Positions 1 to 8,453 of a stretch of DNA of 64,000 nt are shown one piece after another. The notes below the pieces were generated by a model. It searched no databases and had not been told where the DNA came from. It was given only the letters and a program-made list of their open reading frames with translations. The stretch covers positions 310,001 through 374,000 of the forward strand of contig NZ_JAMBNP010000003.1 in NCBI RefSeq assembly GCF_023715145.1, written 5' to 3'. This DNA comes from Paenibacillus glycanilyticus. Its GTDB lineage: Bacteria > Bacillota > Bacilli > Paenibacillales > Paenibacillaceae. Position 1 is the stretch's first letter; each line of letters begins with the position of its first letter. A program made the position numbers and the translations under genes.

Positions 1-1560
1 GTATTAATCGTGGATGACGAACCGGTTGCGCGGCAGTCGCTGCGTTATCTGATTGATTGGGAGGAGCTGGGCTTTACCGTTAAAGGGGAAGCGCAGGATG
101 GACGTCAGGCGCTTGATATGCTGCGAAGCCAACATTATGCCCTGGTTCTTACCGATATTCGGATGCCAGTCTTGAACGGTCTGGAGATGGCTGCGGAGAT
201 GCAGGAATTTACGGATACTCCGGTTGTGATCTTGAGCGGCTACGATGATTTCGCCTATGCGCGCGAGGGTCTCAGGCTTGGCGTGAAGGAATATCTGCTT
301 AAGCCCGTTGATGAAGAGGATCTGATTGCTCTATTGAAAAAGCTGGCCGCCGGCATGCGCGAGCAGCAGCTTCTCGAGAAAAGGCAGCGCCTTGGCCTGT
401 CGGCCGGACGGGATCAGCTTCTGCGCCGCTGGGTGCATGGGCAGATTGCAGCCCGGGAGCTGGAAGAGCAGCTTCGTCTGCTTGGACTTCATGCCAATGA
501 AGAAAAGTATGCCTGCCTCCTGCTGGAGCTCGATTTCATTGCGGACGGAGAGATGCGGGAACGGGATACCGATCTGATGCGTTTTGCCATCCGCAATATC
601 GCGGAGGAATTAACGAATGGCCGCGGGTATGTATTTGAGGAGTCCGAGGAGAGGATCGGCATCCTGTTAGGCGGGGCTGCCAGCGTGATGGGCGTGGATG
701 AATGCCGGCAATGGGCGGAGAAATTGCTGTCGTCGGCGGTCAAGTATGCCAAGGCATCAGTTACGATTGGCGTTGGCGGCAGCATTAGCGGGGTAACGGA
801 AATCAAGCAGTCCTGGAGCGAGGCGGAAGAAGCGCTGGACGGGAAGTTTTTGTCCGGGGCGGGAACCGTTCTGATGCCGCGCGGGAAAGCAGGAGCAGGA
901 GATGGGGAGCCGGATACGCTCCGGAGCCTGGAAGCTGAAGTGCTGGAGATGGTGCGAGGCTGCCGGCGAGCGGATACGATGCGGGCATTGGCCCGGCTGT
1001 GGGAGTGCTATAGGCTGGAGCAGTTGCCGGAAAGCCGCGCCAAGATGTCGGTATTGGAGCTGCTCATTCAGCTGTTCCGGCTGATGAAGGAGCAGGGCGC
1101 AAGCCATGACCGCCTGTTTGATTCTTCCTTGGGGGATTATGAGCGAATCATGAGGATCAAGACGATGGATGAGCTGCTGCGGTTTACGGAAAGCAAGTGC
1201 GGGGATGTTGTGGATGCCATGCTTCGGACGAAGGAGGTTCGTCCGAATAAAATCGTTGCGGAAGTGAAGCGGATCGTGCTGGAGCAATACGGCGGCCCGG
1301 TCAGTCTGCGGGATGTGGCGGCTACGATCTATATGAATCCGAACTATCTTGGGAAGCTGTTCAAGGCGAACACCGATCAGTCTTTTAACGATTATGTCCT
1401 GCAGGTGCGGATGGAGAAGGCGAAGGAGCTGCTTCTTCACACGGATAAAAAAGTATACGAGATTGCCCAAGAGGTTGGCTTCAGCGAGCTTGATTGGTTC
1501 TATAAACGATTTAAAGCGTACACGGGTTTAAGTACAGGCGATTACCGGAATGCCCGCTGA
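1..1560 (+). CDS. YesN-type response regulator, AraC output domain (5' partial)
   Basis: Two-component response regulator that likely activates the carbohydrate genes following it. The reading frame is open to base 1, and the first codons give VLIVDDEP, the start of a receiver domain, so only a few N-terminal residues are missing. The phosphoacceptor Asp is the GAT at 154-156 (context LTDIRMP) and the conserved Lys of YLLKP is at 301-303. A long middle region, then an AraC-type double helix-turn-helix, occupies about 1270-1550 (SLRDVAATIYMNPNYLGKLF and the second helix pair IAQEVGF). This architecture is typical of Paenibacillus YesN proteins paired with YesM kinases; the kinase would lie upstream of the window. 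Twenty bases separate it from the GH78 gene, so the two probably share a transcript. Confidence 0.93.
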   Translation, partial: VLIVDDEPVARQSLRYLIDWEELGFTVKGEAQDGRQALDMLRSQHYALVLTDIRMPVLNGLEMAAEMQEFTDTPVVILSGYDDFAYAREGLRLGVKEYLLKPVDEEDLIALLKKLAAGMREQQLLEKRQRLGLSAGRDQLLRRWVHGQIAARELEEQLRLLGLHANEEKYACLLLELDFIADGEMRERDTDLMRFAIRNIAEELTNGRGYVFEESEERIGILLGGAASVMGVDECRQWAEKLLSSAVKYAKASVTIGVGGSISGVTEIKQSWSEAEEALDGKFLSGAGTVLMPRGKAGAGDGEPDTLRSLEAEVLEMVRGCRRADTMRALARLWECYRLEQLPESRAKMSVLELLIQLFRLMKEQGASHDRLFDSSLGDYERIMRIKTMDELLRFTESKCGDVVDAMLRTKEVRPNKIVAEVKRIVLEQYGGPVSLRDVAATIYMNPNYLGKLFKANTDQSFNDYVLQVRMEKAKELLLHTDKKVYEIAQEVGFSELDWFYKRFKAYTGLSTGDYRNAR

Positions 1561-1580
1561 CGGGTGAGAAGGAGGAGAAG

Positions 1581-4004
1581 ATGGACGAGAATAGAGCGTG
1601 GATGGCGAAATGGATCTGGGCAGAGCCGGATCAGAACGGTCAAGTCACCAATGGAAGCATGGAGACGGTGCTTTTTCGAAGGAGCTTTCACATTCTTCCT
1701 GACGACAGCGGCAGGCAGCTTAAAATCGTTGTCTCCGCCGACAGCCGGTTCCGGCTGTATATGAACGGACAGTCCGTTGCTTACGGACCGTGCAAAGGGG
1801 ATCTTAATGTTCACTATTACGATTCCGTGGACGTAACGCCGTATCTGCGTCCGGGTACAAACGTGCTGGCGGCGCAAGTCGTTCATTATCATGGCGAAAA
1901 GGGCCCGGCTTCCGTCTGGCGCAAGGACCGGGGGGTGTTTTTGCTCGAAGGCAGCCTGCTGGACAGGGAGAGCCGGGAGCTGGAGAGACTGGACACCGGT
2001 CTTGAAGGATGGTTATGCGAACCGGTTTCTGGAGAGTCGGCGAAGCTGGCGCCGGAGACGGCTACGCTCTTTATAGGGGGCGGAGAAATTGTGGATGGGG
2101 CCGGCTGGCCTCATGGCTGGCGGGATCCGGCCTTTCATGATGCGAGCTGGCGGGGAGCGGCGGTTGCGGCGGAGACGCATGACAACATGTACGGGGGGCT
2201 CAGCAGCTGGCTGCTTACTCCGCGTCCCATTCCTTTCATGAGAGAAGAGACCCGCGAGTTTACGGCGATCGTCCGCGGAGAATGCGGGGAGCGGGTATGG
2301 GCCCGCGAGCCAATGGAGCCTCGCGGGCGGCTGGGCATTGAGGTGCCGGCTCGCAGCCGGCTGGTGCTGGAGCTTAACGCAGGCGAGCTTGTGGCTGGCT
2401 TTCCGCAGCTGGCTCTCAGCGGCGGAGCAGGCGGTACCGCATCCATTCTGTACTCCGAGTGCTATGAATATGAGCGTCTGCCGAATGGGCAGCGCAATAA
2501 AGGTGTACGGGATGACCCGGAGGGCAAAGATTTGTACGGATTTGAGGATACGTATCGGATCGCGGGCTTCGGACGGGATAAGGGTGAGCACGAAAGGTAT
2601 GAGCCGTTTCACCGGAGAGCGTTCCGGTTTATCCGTCTTACGGTGGAGGCGGCTGACGAGCCCGTTGTAGTGGAGTCGATGGCTTACCTTCGAACAGGCT
2701 ATCCGCTGGATGTAAAGGCAAGCTTCGTCAGCTCGGATCCGTCGTTGTCGCCTCTTTGGACGATTAGCTTGAATACGCTTCGCAACTGCATGCATGAAAC
2801 CTACGAAGATACGCCTTATTACGAGCAGATGCAATATGAATTGGATAGCCGACTGCAGGCGCTGTTCACATACTATGTCAGCGGGGATGACCGGCTGGGG
2901 CGCAAGGCCATCTATGACTTTCACAGCTCGCTGCTGCCAACCGGCATGCTTCAGAGCCGGTATCCGTCCGTTAACCGTCAGATTATCCCGGGCTTTGCCT
3001 TGTTCTGGATTATGATGGTTCATGATCATTATTGGTACACGGGCGATGCGAACCACGCGGCACGGTACAGGCCAACGATGGATGCTGTACTTGCCTGGTT
3101 TGAAGCTCGGGTAGAGCCGGATTCCGGGCTGGTTGGCATTATGCCGGAGGCGTATTGGTCCTTTGTGGATTGGACGGAGGAATGGCGCCATAACGCAGGC
3201 GCGCCGCCATCGGGCAGAACGCGTCCGAACACGATTTATAATCTGATGGTTGTGGATGCGCTGCTGAAGGCGGCCGAGCTGAATGAAGCAACCGGACGGC
3301 AGGATACGGGACTGGAATACCGCCGCCGCGCGGAAGCTTTGCAGCAAGCCATACGTCGGCATTGCTGGTCGGAAGAACAAGGCTTGTTCATGGATAGTCC
3401 CGACTCGCCCGACGCGCTCAGCCAGCATGCCCAGATCTGGGCGGTATTGACGGATACGGTCACTGGCGAGGAGGCGAAGCAGCTAACTTTGCGGACGCTG
3501 GAGACAAAAGGCCTTGCCAAGGTTTCGTGCGCGATGGCTTATTATTTGTTCCGCGTGCTCGCGAAGACCGGCCTGTATGCCAGAACCTTGCCTTTATGGG
3601 ACGATTGGAAGGCGCAATTGGATCAACATTTGACCTCCTGGGTGGAGGACCCGGTATCGGTTCGAAGCGACTGCCATGCTTGGGGCGCATTGCCGCTGCA
3701 TGAATTCCCGGCCGAGCTGCTCGGCGTGCAGCCGTTAACGCCGGGCTTTGCGACCATTGCCGTTGCGCCAAGAATCGGAGATCTTCGGGAGGCCTCCGGT
3801 ACCGTTATAACGCCGCATGGGGCCGTTCATATCCACTGGCGCATTCAGGAAGGACGATTCCGCCTGCAGGTAGACCGGCCCGGAACGGTTCCCGTTCAGA
3901 TTACGCTGCCCAACGGAGAATTGCGCTATGGTACCGGGGCGGGACCGCTTGTATGCGAATGCGACGTTTCTACTATTGAACCTGAAGAGGAGCTTATGCC
4001 ATGA
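1581..4004 (+). CDS. GH78-type alpha-L-rhamnosidase-like glycoside hydrolase
   Basis: Probable exo-glycosidase of the alpha-L-rhamnosidase (GH78) superfamily, 807 residues with no signal peptide, hence cytoplasmic. The N-terminal part looks like the family's beta-sandwich (RFRLYMNGQSVAYGP, then DVTPYLRPGTNVLAAQVVH), followed by an (alpha/alpha)6 barrel from roughly residue 370. The canonical GH78 motif around DCPQR is replaced by EDTPYYEQMQYELDSR, a variant seen in a branch of the family, so rhamnose specificity is not secure. The start has a strong GGAGGAG site at about 1571. Its stop overlaps the next gene's ATG by four bases, which indicates translational coupling with the GH42 enzyme. Confidence 0.85.
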   Translation: MDENRAWMAKWIWAEPDQNGQVTNGSMETVLFRRSFHILPDDSGRQLKIVVSADSRFRLYMNGQSVAYGPCKGDLNVHYYDSVDVTPYLRPGTNVLAAQVVHYHGEKGPASVWRKDRGVFLLEGSLLDRESRELERLDTGLEGWLCEPVSGESAKLAPETATLFIGGGEIVDGAGWPHGWRDPAFHDASWRGAAVAAETHDNMYGGLSSWLLTPRPIPFMREETREFTAIVRGECGERVWAREPMEPRGRLGIEVPARSRLVLELNAGELVAGFPQLALSGGAGGTASILYSECYEYERLPNGQRNKGVRDDPEGKDLYGFEDTYRIAGFGRDKGEHERYEPFHRRAFRFIRLTVEAADEPVVVESMAYLRTGYPLDVKASFVSSDPSLSPLWTISLNTLRNCMHETYEDTPYYEQMQYELDSRLQALFTYYVSGDDRLGRKAIYDFHSSLLPTGMLQSRYPSVNRQIIPGFALFWIMMVHDHYWYTGDANHAARYRPTMDAVLAWFEARVEPDSGLVGIMPEAYWSFVDWTEEWRHNAGAPPSGRTRPNTIYNLMVVDALLKAAELNEATGRQDTGLEYRRRAEALQQAIRRHCWSEEQGLFMDSPDSPDALSQHAQIWAVLTDTVTGEEAKQLTLRTLETKGLAKVSCAMAYYLFRVLAKTGLYARTLPLWDDWKAQLDQHLTSWVEDPVSVRSDCHAWGALPLHEFPAELLGVQPLTPGFATIAVAPRIGDLREASGTVITPHGAVHIHWRIQEGRFRLQVDRPGTVPVQITLPNGELRYGTGAGPLVCECDVSTIEPEEELMP

Positions 4005-5611
4005 AGCTGGGAATAGCCTATTATCCGGAGCACGAGCAGCCGGAGCAATGGGATATCGATTATAGCAAGCTGGTAGCGGCGGGTATCCGTTCCGTCCGGA
4101 TCGCCGAATTCGCCTGGGCGGTGCTGGAGCCGCGCGACGGGCAGTTTGAATGGGGCTGGCTGGATGCGGCCATCGAGCGTGCGGCATCGCACGGAATCAA
4201 TGTTGTGTTATGCACGCCAACGGCATGTCCGCCGGTCTGGCTTGTGGAAAAGTATCCGGATGTGCTTCCCGTTAACAAGCAGGGAAGAGTCATCGGCTTT
4301 GGCGCCCGCCAGCACCGTTCTTATTCTTCGGATCATTATGTGCTGCACGCTCTGCGGATTGTGAACAGAATGGTGGAACGTTACGGCGATCATCCTAACG
4401 TTATCGCCTGGCAGCTGGATAATGAGTTTGGCGGAGAAACCAAATACGATTTCAGCGACGGGGCAAGGCGCGCTTTCCATGAATGGCTCGGCAAGCGATA
4501 CGGCACGATTGAGGCGCTTAATGAGAGATGGGGAACCACCTTCTGGTCCCAGCGTTATGAACGGTTCGATCAGGTTCCGCTGCCTGCTCCGATCGGGGCC
4601 GACGTGCATATGTGGCAGCATCCAAGCCTGGAGCTGGATTTTGCCCGATTCTCCTCGGACAGCATGGTTCGCTTCGCGGGTCTTCAGGCGGCTGCTCTTC
4701 GTCCTTATGTAGGAAGCCGGCCGATTACAACCAATGCCTTCATGTTCTGTTGGGGAGATAATCTGAACTGGACGGATCTATTTGCGGATCTGGACGTTGT
4801 GGGCATGGATATCTACAGCAACAAGCCGCACGAAATTGCTTTTTATGCCGATGCGTGCCGTGGGGTGCTGGGCAAACCATTCTGGATGATGGAGTATGGA
4901 ACGGGAACAACGGAGCTGGAGCGGGATATGCAGCTGGTCCGGGGCCGAGGCTGCAGCCGGTTCTATCTGTTCAAGATGAAGCCGTTCCCGTGGGGGCAGG
5001 AGCAGAGCGGCGGACAGCCGGAGCTGGTCACGCTGACCGGGGAGCCATCCCGGAATTACGGCGTCGTTCAATCGTATACCGTGAAGCATGGTCATGAGGC
5101 GGAATTAACCGAGACGGAGCGCGCAGGAGTAGGCTTGTATTATCATTTTGACAGCTCCTGGAGCTATCAACTGTCGGTGTCCGATAAAATCGCTTATCCG
5201 GATTACCTCGTTCATAACATCTACCGCCATCTCTATGAAGCGGGTATCCGCACGGAGGTCGTGTATACGGCAGACCAGCTGGCCGGACTCAAGACGTTAA
5301 TTATTCCTCTTCATCAGATTTACGATGCGGCGCTGGAGGAGCGACTTATTGCGTTCGTGCAAGAGGGCGGCAGGCTCATTATCACCTCCGATCTGTTCCG
5401 CAAGAATGAGGACAATGTGTATCAACGCGTCGTGCCGCGTCTATTCGCTGAGCTGCTGGATTGGCAGGAGAACAACTTCGCAGGCGACGTGCTTGCCGAG
5501 AGCAGCGTTATGATTCGCAGGTATAAGAGCAGCAAGGGCGAGACCTGGCTAGTTCATCGCAACGCGACATCGGAGCAGTGGAAGGATGTACTGAGCGGAA
5601 TAGTCGAATAA
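4001..5611 (+). CDS. GH42 beta-galactosidase
   Basis: Family 42 beta-galactosidase, probably cytoplasmic, releasing terminal beta-galactose (or a related sugar) from oligosaccharides imported from plant polymers. The N-terminal MKLGIAYYPEHEQPEQW and the TIM barrel are clear. The acid/base Glu is residue 142 in WQLDNEFGG and the nucleophile is Glu298 in FWMMEYGTG. A trimerisation-type domain follows from about residue 385. At 536 residues the protein is shorter than usual GH42 enzymes (about 650-690), so the C-terminal domain is reduced or absent; a terminator lies directly behind, so the end is the true end here. It overlaps the GH78 gene by four bases. Confidence 0.93.
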   Translation: MKLGIAYYPEHEQPEQWDIDYSKLVAAGIRSVRIAEFAWAVLEPRDGQFEWGWLDAAIERAASHGINVVLCTPTACPPVWLVEKYPDVLPVNKQGRVIGFGARQHRSYSSDHYVLHALRIVNRMVERYGDHPNVIAWQLDNEFGGETKYDFSDGARRAFHEWLGKRYGTIEALNERWGTTFWSQRYERFDQVPLPAPIGADVHMWQHPSLELDFARFSSDSMVRFAGLQAAALRPYVGSRPITTNAFMFCWGDNLNWTDLFADLDVVGMDIYSNKPHEIAFYADACRGVLGKPFWMMEYGTGTTELERDMQLVRGRGCSRFYLFKMKPFPWGQEQSGGQPELVTLTGEPSRNYGVVQSYTVKHGHEAELTETERAGVGLYYHFDSSWSYQLSVSDKIAYPDYLVHNIYRHLYEAGIRTEVVYTADQLAGLKTLIIPLHQIYDAALEERLIAFVQEGGRLIITSDLFRKNEDNVYQRVVPRLFAELLDWQENNFAGDVLAESSVMIRRYKSSKGETWLVHRNATSEQWKDVLSGIVE

Positions 5612-5620
5612 TATTATTTG

Positions 5621-5669
5621 AAAAAGCCCCCGGTCGGCAGATTGAATATCTGTGGACCGGGGGCTTTTT
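5621..5669 (+). terminator. Rho-independent terminator of the GH78-GH42 operon
   Basis: The arms AAAAAGCCCCCGGTC and GACCGGGGGCTTTTT type flank a short AT-rich loop and end in a T run, ten bases after the GH42 stop. Confidence 0.85.
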
Positions 5670-5793
5670 GAGCTTAACGATGCGGCGCATCGTTAAGCGG
5701 CCAGCTGGTTCGCTAAGAGGTAACTTTTATCATTTCATTGTATGATAAAGGGACAACGAACGCCCGCAGGGAGGCGGGGAAAGGAATGTATTT

Positions 5794-6120
5794 ATGTTAC
5801 AGCCGTATACGCAGAGAGTAGTCGATATCATCAAGAAAATTCCAGAAGGGAAAGTAATGACCTATGGGCAAATCGCGGGGATGGCCGGAAGCAGCAGAGG
5901 GGCAAGGCAGGTCGTGCGCATCCTGCATTCCTTAAGCGGCATCCACCAGCTGCCTTGGCACCGGGTTGTTAATGCTAAAGGGGAAATTGCCATCCAGGAT
6001 GATGAGTCCCGGATGATACAGCAGCACCTGCTCGAGGCTGAAGGGGTTTATGTGGGAATTCATGGACGGATTGCGCTTGATGAATTTCGTTATGAACCGG
6101 ACATCCCTCCGGACAGATAA
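5794..6120 (+). CDS. Alkyltransferase-like protein (ATL, MGMT fold, Trp for Cys)
   Basis: Small DNA-repair protein of the O6-alkylguanine alkyltransferase-like family. It has the MGMT C-terminal fold with the MTYGQIA segment (Tyr24, the nucleotide-flipping Tyr), GARQV (Arg38, the Arg finger) and the active-site loop. That loop reads PWHRV, with Trp55 in place of the alkyl-accepting Cys of PCHRV, so it cannot carry out transfer. Known ATL proteins bind O6-alkylguanine and hand the lesion to nucleotide excision repair; this role is inferred from the family. The start follows an AAAGGAA site; a longer frame upstream is in another reading frame and is not coding. It is a single gene. Confidence 0.92.
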   Translation: MLQPYTQRVVDIIKKIPEGKVMTYGQIAGMAGSSRGARQVVRILHSLSGIHQLPWHRVVNAKGEIAIQDDESRMIQQHLLEAEGVYVGIHGRIALDEFRYEPDIPPDR

Positions 6121-6128
6121 AGCTCCTC

Positions 6129-6165
6129 ATATGTTAACCTTTATGTTAAAATAGGGTTAACATAT
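6129..6165. promoter_or_regulatory. 11-bp inverted repeat upstream of the DUF1284 gene
   Basis: The arms ATATGTTAACC and GGTTAACATAT are perfect complements separated by 15 AT-rich bases that hold a third GTTAA copy and TTAAAAT, a possible -10 element. The repeat ends about 20 bases before the start codon, so it could be an operator or a 5' UTR hairpin. Confidence 0.6.
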
Positions 6166-6186
6166 ACATGGGAAGGAGCAACCCGG

Positions 6187-6609
6187 ATGCAATCGATAAC
6201 GTTAAGAGGGCATCATTTATTTTGTCTGCTCGGCTATCGGGGCAAGGGATATTCGGAAGGCTTCTGCACGAATATGACCGCGATATACGAAACCTTGCGC
6301 GGGCAGCCGCAATCCATAATTGAGATAACGGAAGGTCCCGATATGATCTGCGAGGCCTTCCCTTCGGACCAGCCCAACCACTGCCATAATCCAAGCGTTT
6401 ATCGAAAAGACAATGAAATACTGAGCGAGCTTGGGCTGGCGGTCGGCAGCCGCCTCAGCTGGGAGCAGCTATGCGGCCTTGTGGCCGACGCCATTCATCC
6501 AAGCGATATTCATCGTCTTTGTTATGATTGCCCTTGGGAGCCTTATGGTCTTTGTCAGGAAGGAGTGGCCCATATCCGGGAGGCGAAAGCTCTGCGGGCA
6601 CTGCCTTGA
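6187..6609 (+). CDS. DUF1284 family protein
   Basis: A 140-residue protein of the DUF1284 family, recognised by its opening LRGHHLFCLLGYRGKGYSEGF and conserved cysteines (Cys in HHLFC, GFCTNM, MICEAF, NHCHN and the C-terminal CYDCPWEPYGLC). The spacing of the cysteines suggests a metal or Fe-S site; that is inference and no activity is established. An AAGGAG site lies nine bases ahead of the ATG. It stands alone, preceded by an 11-bp inverted repeat and closed by a hairpin shared with the converging spore protein gene. Confidence 0.85.
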   Translation: MQSITLRGHHLFCLLGYRGKGYSEGFCTNMTAIYETLRGQPQSIIEITEGPDMICEAFPSDQPNHCHNPSVYRKDNEILSELGLAVGSRLSWEQLCGLVADAIHPSDIHRLCYDCPWEPYGLCQEGVAHIREAKALRALP

Positions 6610-6626
6610 ATTGTCCCAGCAAGAAT

Positions 6627-6653
6627 AAAGCGGCAGCCTAAGGCTGCCGCTTT
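6627..6653. terminator. Terminator hairpin overlapping the end of the SASP gene
   Basis: A perfect 12-bp stem (AAAGCGGCAGCC and its complement) has a three-base loop. On the minus strand it is followed by TTTATTC. The stem contains the last four codons and the stop of the spore protein gene, and it can also stop the DUF1284 transcript arriving from the left. Confidence 0.75.
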
Positions 6654-6922
6654 GCAAGCTTCTCCTGAGCCATCCGGATCATCTCGCGAATCATCGCTCC
6701 GCCGATTTTCCCGCCTACATGGCCGGCATCCTCGGTCTTCATGTCTCCGTTGCCGCCCCCGCGGTTCATTCGAATCCCCAGCTCGCTTGCTACTTCATAT
6801 TTCACGTCATCTGGCCTGTTCTCGTCCACCGCAAATCCTTCCTGCCGCATGACATTCGCCTTTAAGGTCTGCATCGCCGCCCCTGCTTCAGGAACCAATA
6901 ATCTTCTGCTGCGTCTTGCCAT
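6638..6922 (-). CDS. Alpha/beta-type small acid-soluble spore protein
   Basis: DNA-protecting protein of the dormant spore. The 94-residue product carries the two family signatures: the germination-protease region (KYEVASELGI, with the cleavage-site pair EL|GI preserved) and the C-terminal GGKIGGAMIREMIRMAQ that contacts DNA. A basic extension of about 20 residues precedes the core (MARRSRRLLVPEAGAA). The start follows a GAGGCGG site. Expression in the forespore under sigma-G is expected from the family; I could not assign a convincing sigma-G promoter. Its last codons form part of its own terminator stem. Confidence 0.92.
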   Translation of the reverse strand: MARRSRRLLVPEAGAAMQTLKANVMRQEGFAVDENRPDDVKYEVASELGIRMNRGGGNGDMKTEDAGHVGGKIGGAMIREMIRMAQEKLAKRQP

Positions 6923-6997
6923 TTCGCCTCACCGCCTCATCGAAATTTGACGGTCTTACTTTTCCCCGCAAGCCCTCCAATTATGAAGAGCCGGGAG

Positions 6998-7705
6998 CTA
7001 AATATATTGGCTGAGAATGGCGTCTACCTTCGTCTTTTTGGCTATAAAGGTATGCCGCTTGAGCAGCCGCTGGTTCAGCGTATTGCGGTCATGCACGACG
7101 ACCATGTAATTGCGTTTGCCGGCAGTGGTCAGGACCTCATGCTTATGTTTAATGACGCCGCTGTGCCCGTCCACTGTTTTATAACGCAGTCCGCCGAAAT
7201 ACTGCTCCGACTTGTAAATCCATGTATAAAACGGCGGAGAGGATTTACTTACAGTAGCGATCCTGTGCCTGATGCTGTCATATATATAGCCGGCCTGGTT
7301 AATGAGGGCCCGCGTACTCGATTTCGGCTTGTATTTATGAAGCTGATCGATGAAGGTATGGTGGTAGGTGTCGTCGCAATCCAACCGGACCAGATAGAGG
7401 TATGCATTGCTGCCAACGGTTTTGCGCAGCTTTTCTTCATATTTCTTGTCTGCTACGAACCGGATGTTGACTGGCAGCTTTGGATATTTCGCCAATTGCG
7501 CCCGGACGATTCCTTCTGTCCTTTCCGTGTAGCGGATGAAGACATGGAAATTCTGGTTGGTTTGTTTGAGCAGGCTCTGAAGGGTATATTTCATGAAGAT
7601 GGCCATCCGGTATTTGATCCACTGGGGAGTTAACCCGATTCTATAGACGCCGCCCCTGTTCGAACGGTTATTAAACTCGATTTCAACTACAACCGCTTTT
7701 GTCAT
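6998..7705 (-). CDS. Putative glycosyltransferase (rhamnosyltransferase-like, GT-A)
   Basis: Probable GT-A type glycosyltransferase related to the putative rhamnosyl transferase family. It shows RMAIFMKYTLQSLLKQTNQNF near the N-terminus, then RLDCDDTYHH (about residues 115-124), which supplies the DxD metal and nucleotide-sugar site. No signal peptide or membrane segment is visible, and the acceptor is unknown. An AGGAGG site eight or nine bases before the ATG at 7705 fixes the start (235 residues) and rules out a ten-codon upstream extension. It is a single gene facing the SASP gene in the same direction. Confidence 0.75.
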   Translation of the reverse strand: MTKAVVVEIEFNNRSNRGGVYRIGLTPQWIKYRMAIFMKYTLQSLLKQTNQNFHVFIRYTERTEGIVRAQLAKYPKLPVNIRFVADKKYEEKLRKTVGSNAYLYLVRLDCDDTYHHTFIDQLHKYKPKSSTRALINQAGYIYDSIRHRIATVSKSSPPFYTWIYKSEQYFGGLRYKTVDGHSGVIKHKHEVLTTAGKRNYMVVVHDRNTLNQRLLKRHTFIAKKTKVDAILSQYI

Positions 7706-7910
7706 CTCGCGCGCCCTCCTAATAAGAATTGCCATTATCCTGGCGCATTCCCAGTCGTTCGCGGCAATTTTTTGTCTGAGATAATATATTCGGACGATAA
7801 GGATTGGCTATAGGCGGCATTCATCCTCGATAAAAAATGTGGCAGAATATCCGGACCCCTCGCTTAGCACACTTAAAGGTGTACCAAATAACCGAGGGAG
7901 GTCTTCGCCA

Positions 7911-8357
7911 ATGAAAAAGACAATATTCTCAACGCTTTGTGCCGCGACTATTCTGCTGTCCGCCGCTTCCGCTCCAACCTTTGCCGCAAATGCCAAAGAT
8001 GAAGTAGCAGCAGACAACTACCGCTCGACGCATTATGGTGCAACCACTTATGGCACTTATGGTACTGATGGCGGCAGCACAATAAACCGCACAAACGACT
8101 ACAATGCAACAACAAACGGTACAAGCCGAATGAATTCCAATACCTTTGGTACAACGGGTACAAGAGGTACAGGAAACTACGGCGTTACGAATCAAATGAG
8201 CAGCTATAGCACAAATGGTACAGGCACAACAATGAATGGCAACTACCGTTCTTTAGCCAACAATACGGCCGACGATGATTTCGATTGGGGCTGGCTTGGT
8301 CTGCTTGGTCTCGCTGGTTTGTTTGGCCTCAGAAGCCGTGACCGTGAGCGCACCTAA
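7911..8357 (+). CDS. Secreted WGxxGxxG-type C-terminal anchor protein
   Basis: A 148-residue exported protein. It has a signal peptide (residues 1-25, ending ASAPTFA), a Thr/Asn/Gly/Tyr-rich low-complexity body without recognisable fold, then an acidic patch (DDDFDWGW) and a hydrophobic tail LGLLGLAGLFGLRSRDRER. The tail has the layout of a WGxxGxxG sorting or anchor signal: a motif, a short membrane-spanning glycine-rich segment and basic residues at the end. The body composition suggests a flexible surface or spore-coat-like filament; this is inference. The start is fixed by the GGGAGG at about 7895 and the signal peptide, and an upstream in-frame extension is rejected. Confidence 0.8.
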   Translation: MKKTIFSTLCAATILLSAASAPTFAANAKDEVAADNYRSTHYGATTYGTYGTDGGSTINRTNDYNATTNGTSRMNSNTFGTTGTRGTGNYGVTNQMSSYSTNGTGTTMNGNYRSLANNTADDDFDWGWLGLLGLAGLFGLRSRDRERT

Positions 8358-8378
8358 AAAACGGGCTAACGAGGAAGC

Positions 8379-8405
8379 GCCCCCTGTTCGGTACAGGGGG
8401 CCATT
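8379..8405 (+). terminator. Terminator after the WGxxGxxG gene
   Basis: A nine-bp stem GCCCCCTGT with ACAGGGGGC is followed by a short CATTTT tail. The T run is weak, so read-through into the DUF3231 gene is possible. Confidence 0.55.
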
Positions 8406-8453
8406 TTATGGAGTTGCAGCATATAAAAACCTCTTGAGAAGGAGCAATAATAA

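Noticed and set aside
2013..3428. 471-residue antisense reading frame
   Set aside because: It is a shadow of the GH78-type gene on the opposite strand; it has no ribosome site and no recognisable domain.
6947..7633. 228-residue plus-strand frame
   Set aside because: Shadow of the minus-strand glycosyltransferase, which has DxD and a strong ribosome site.
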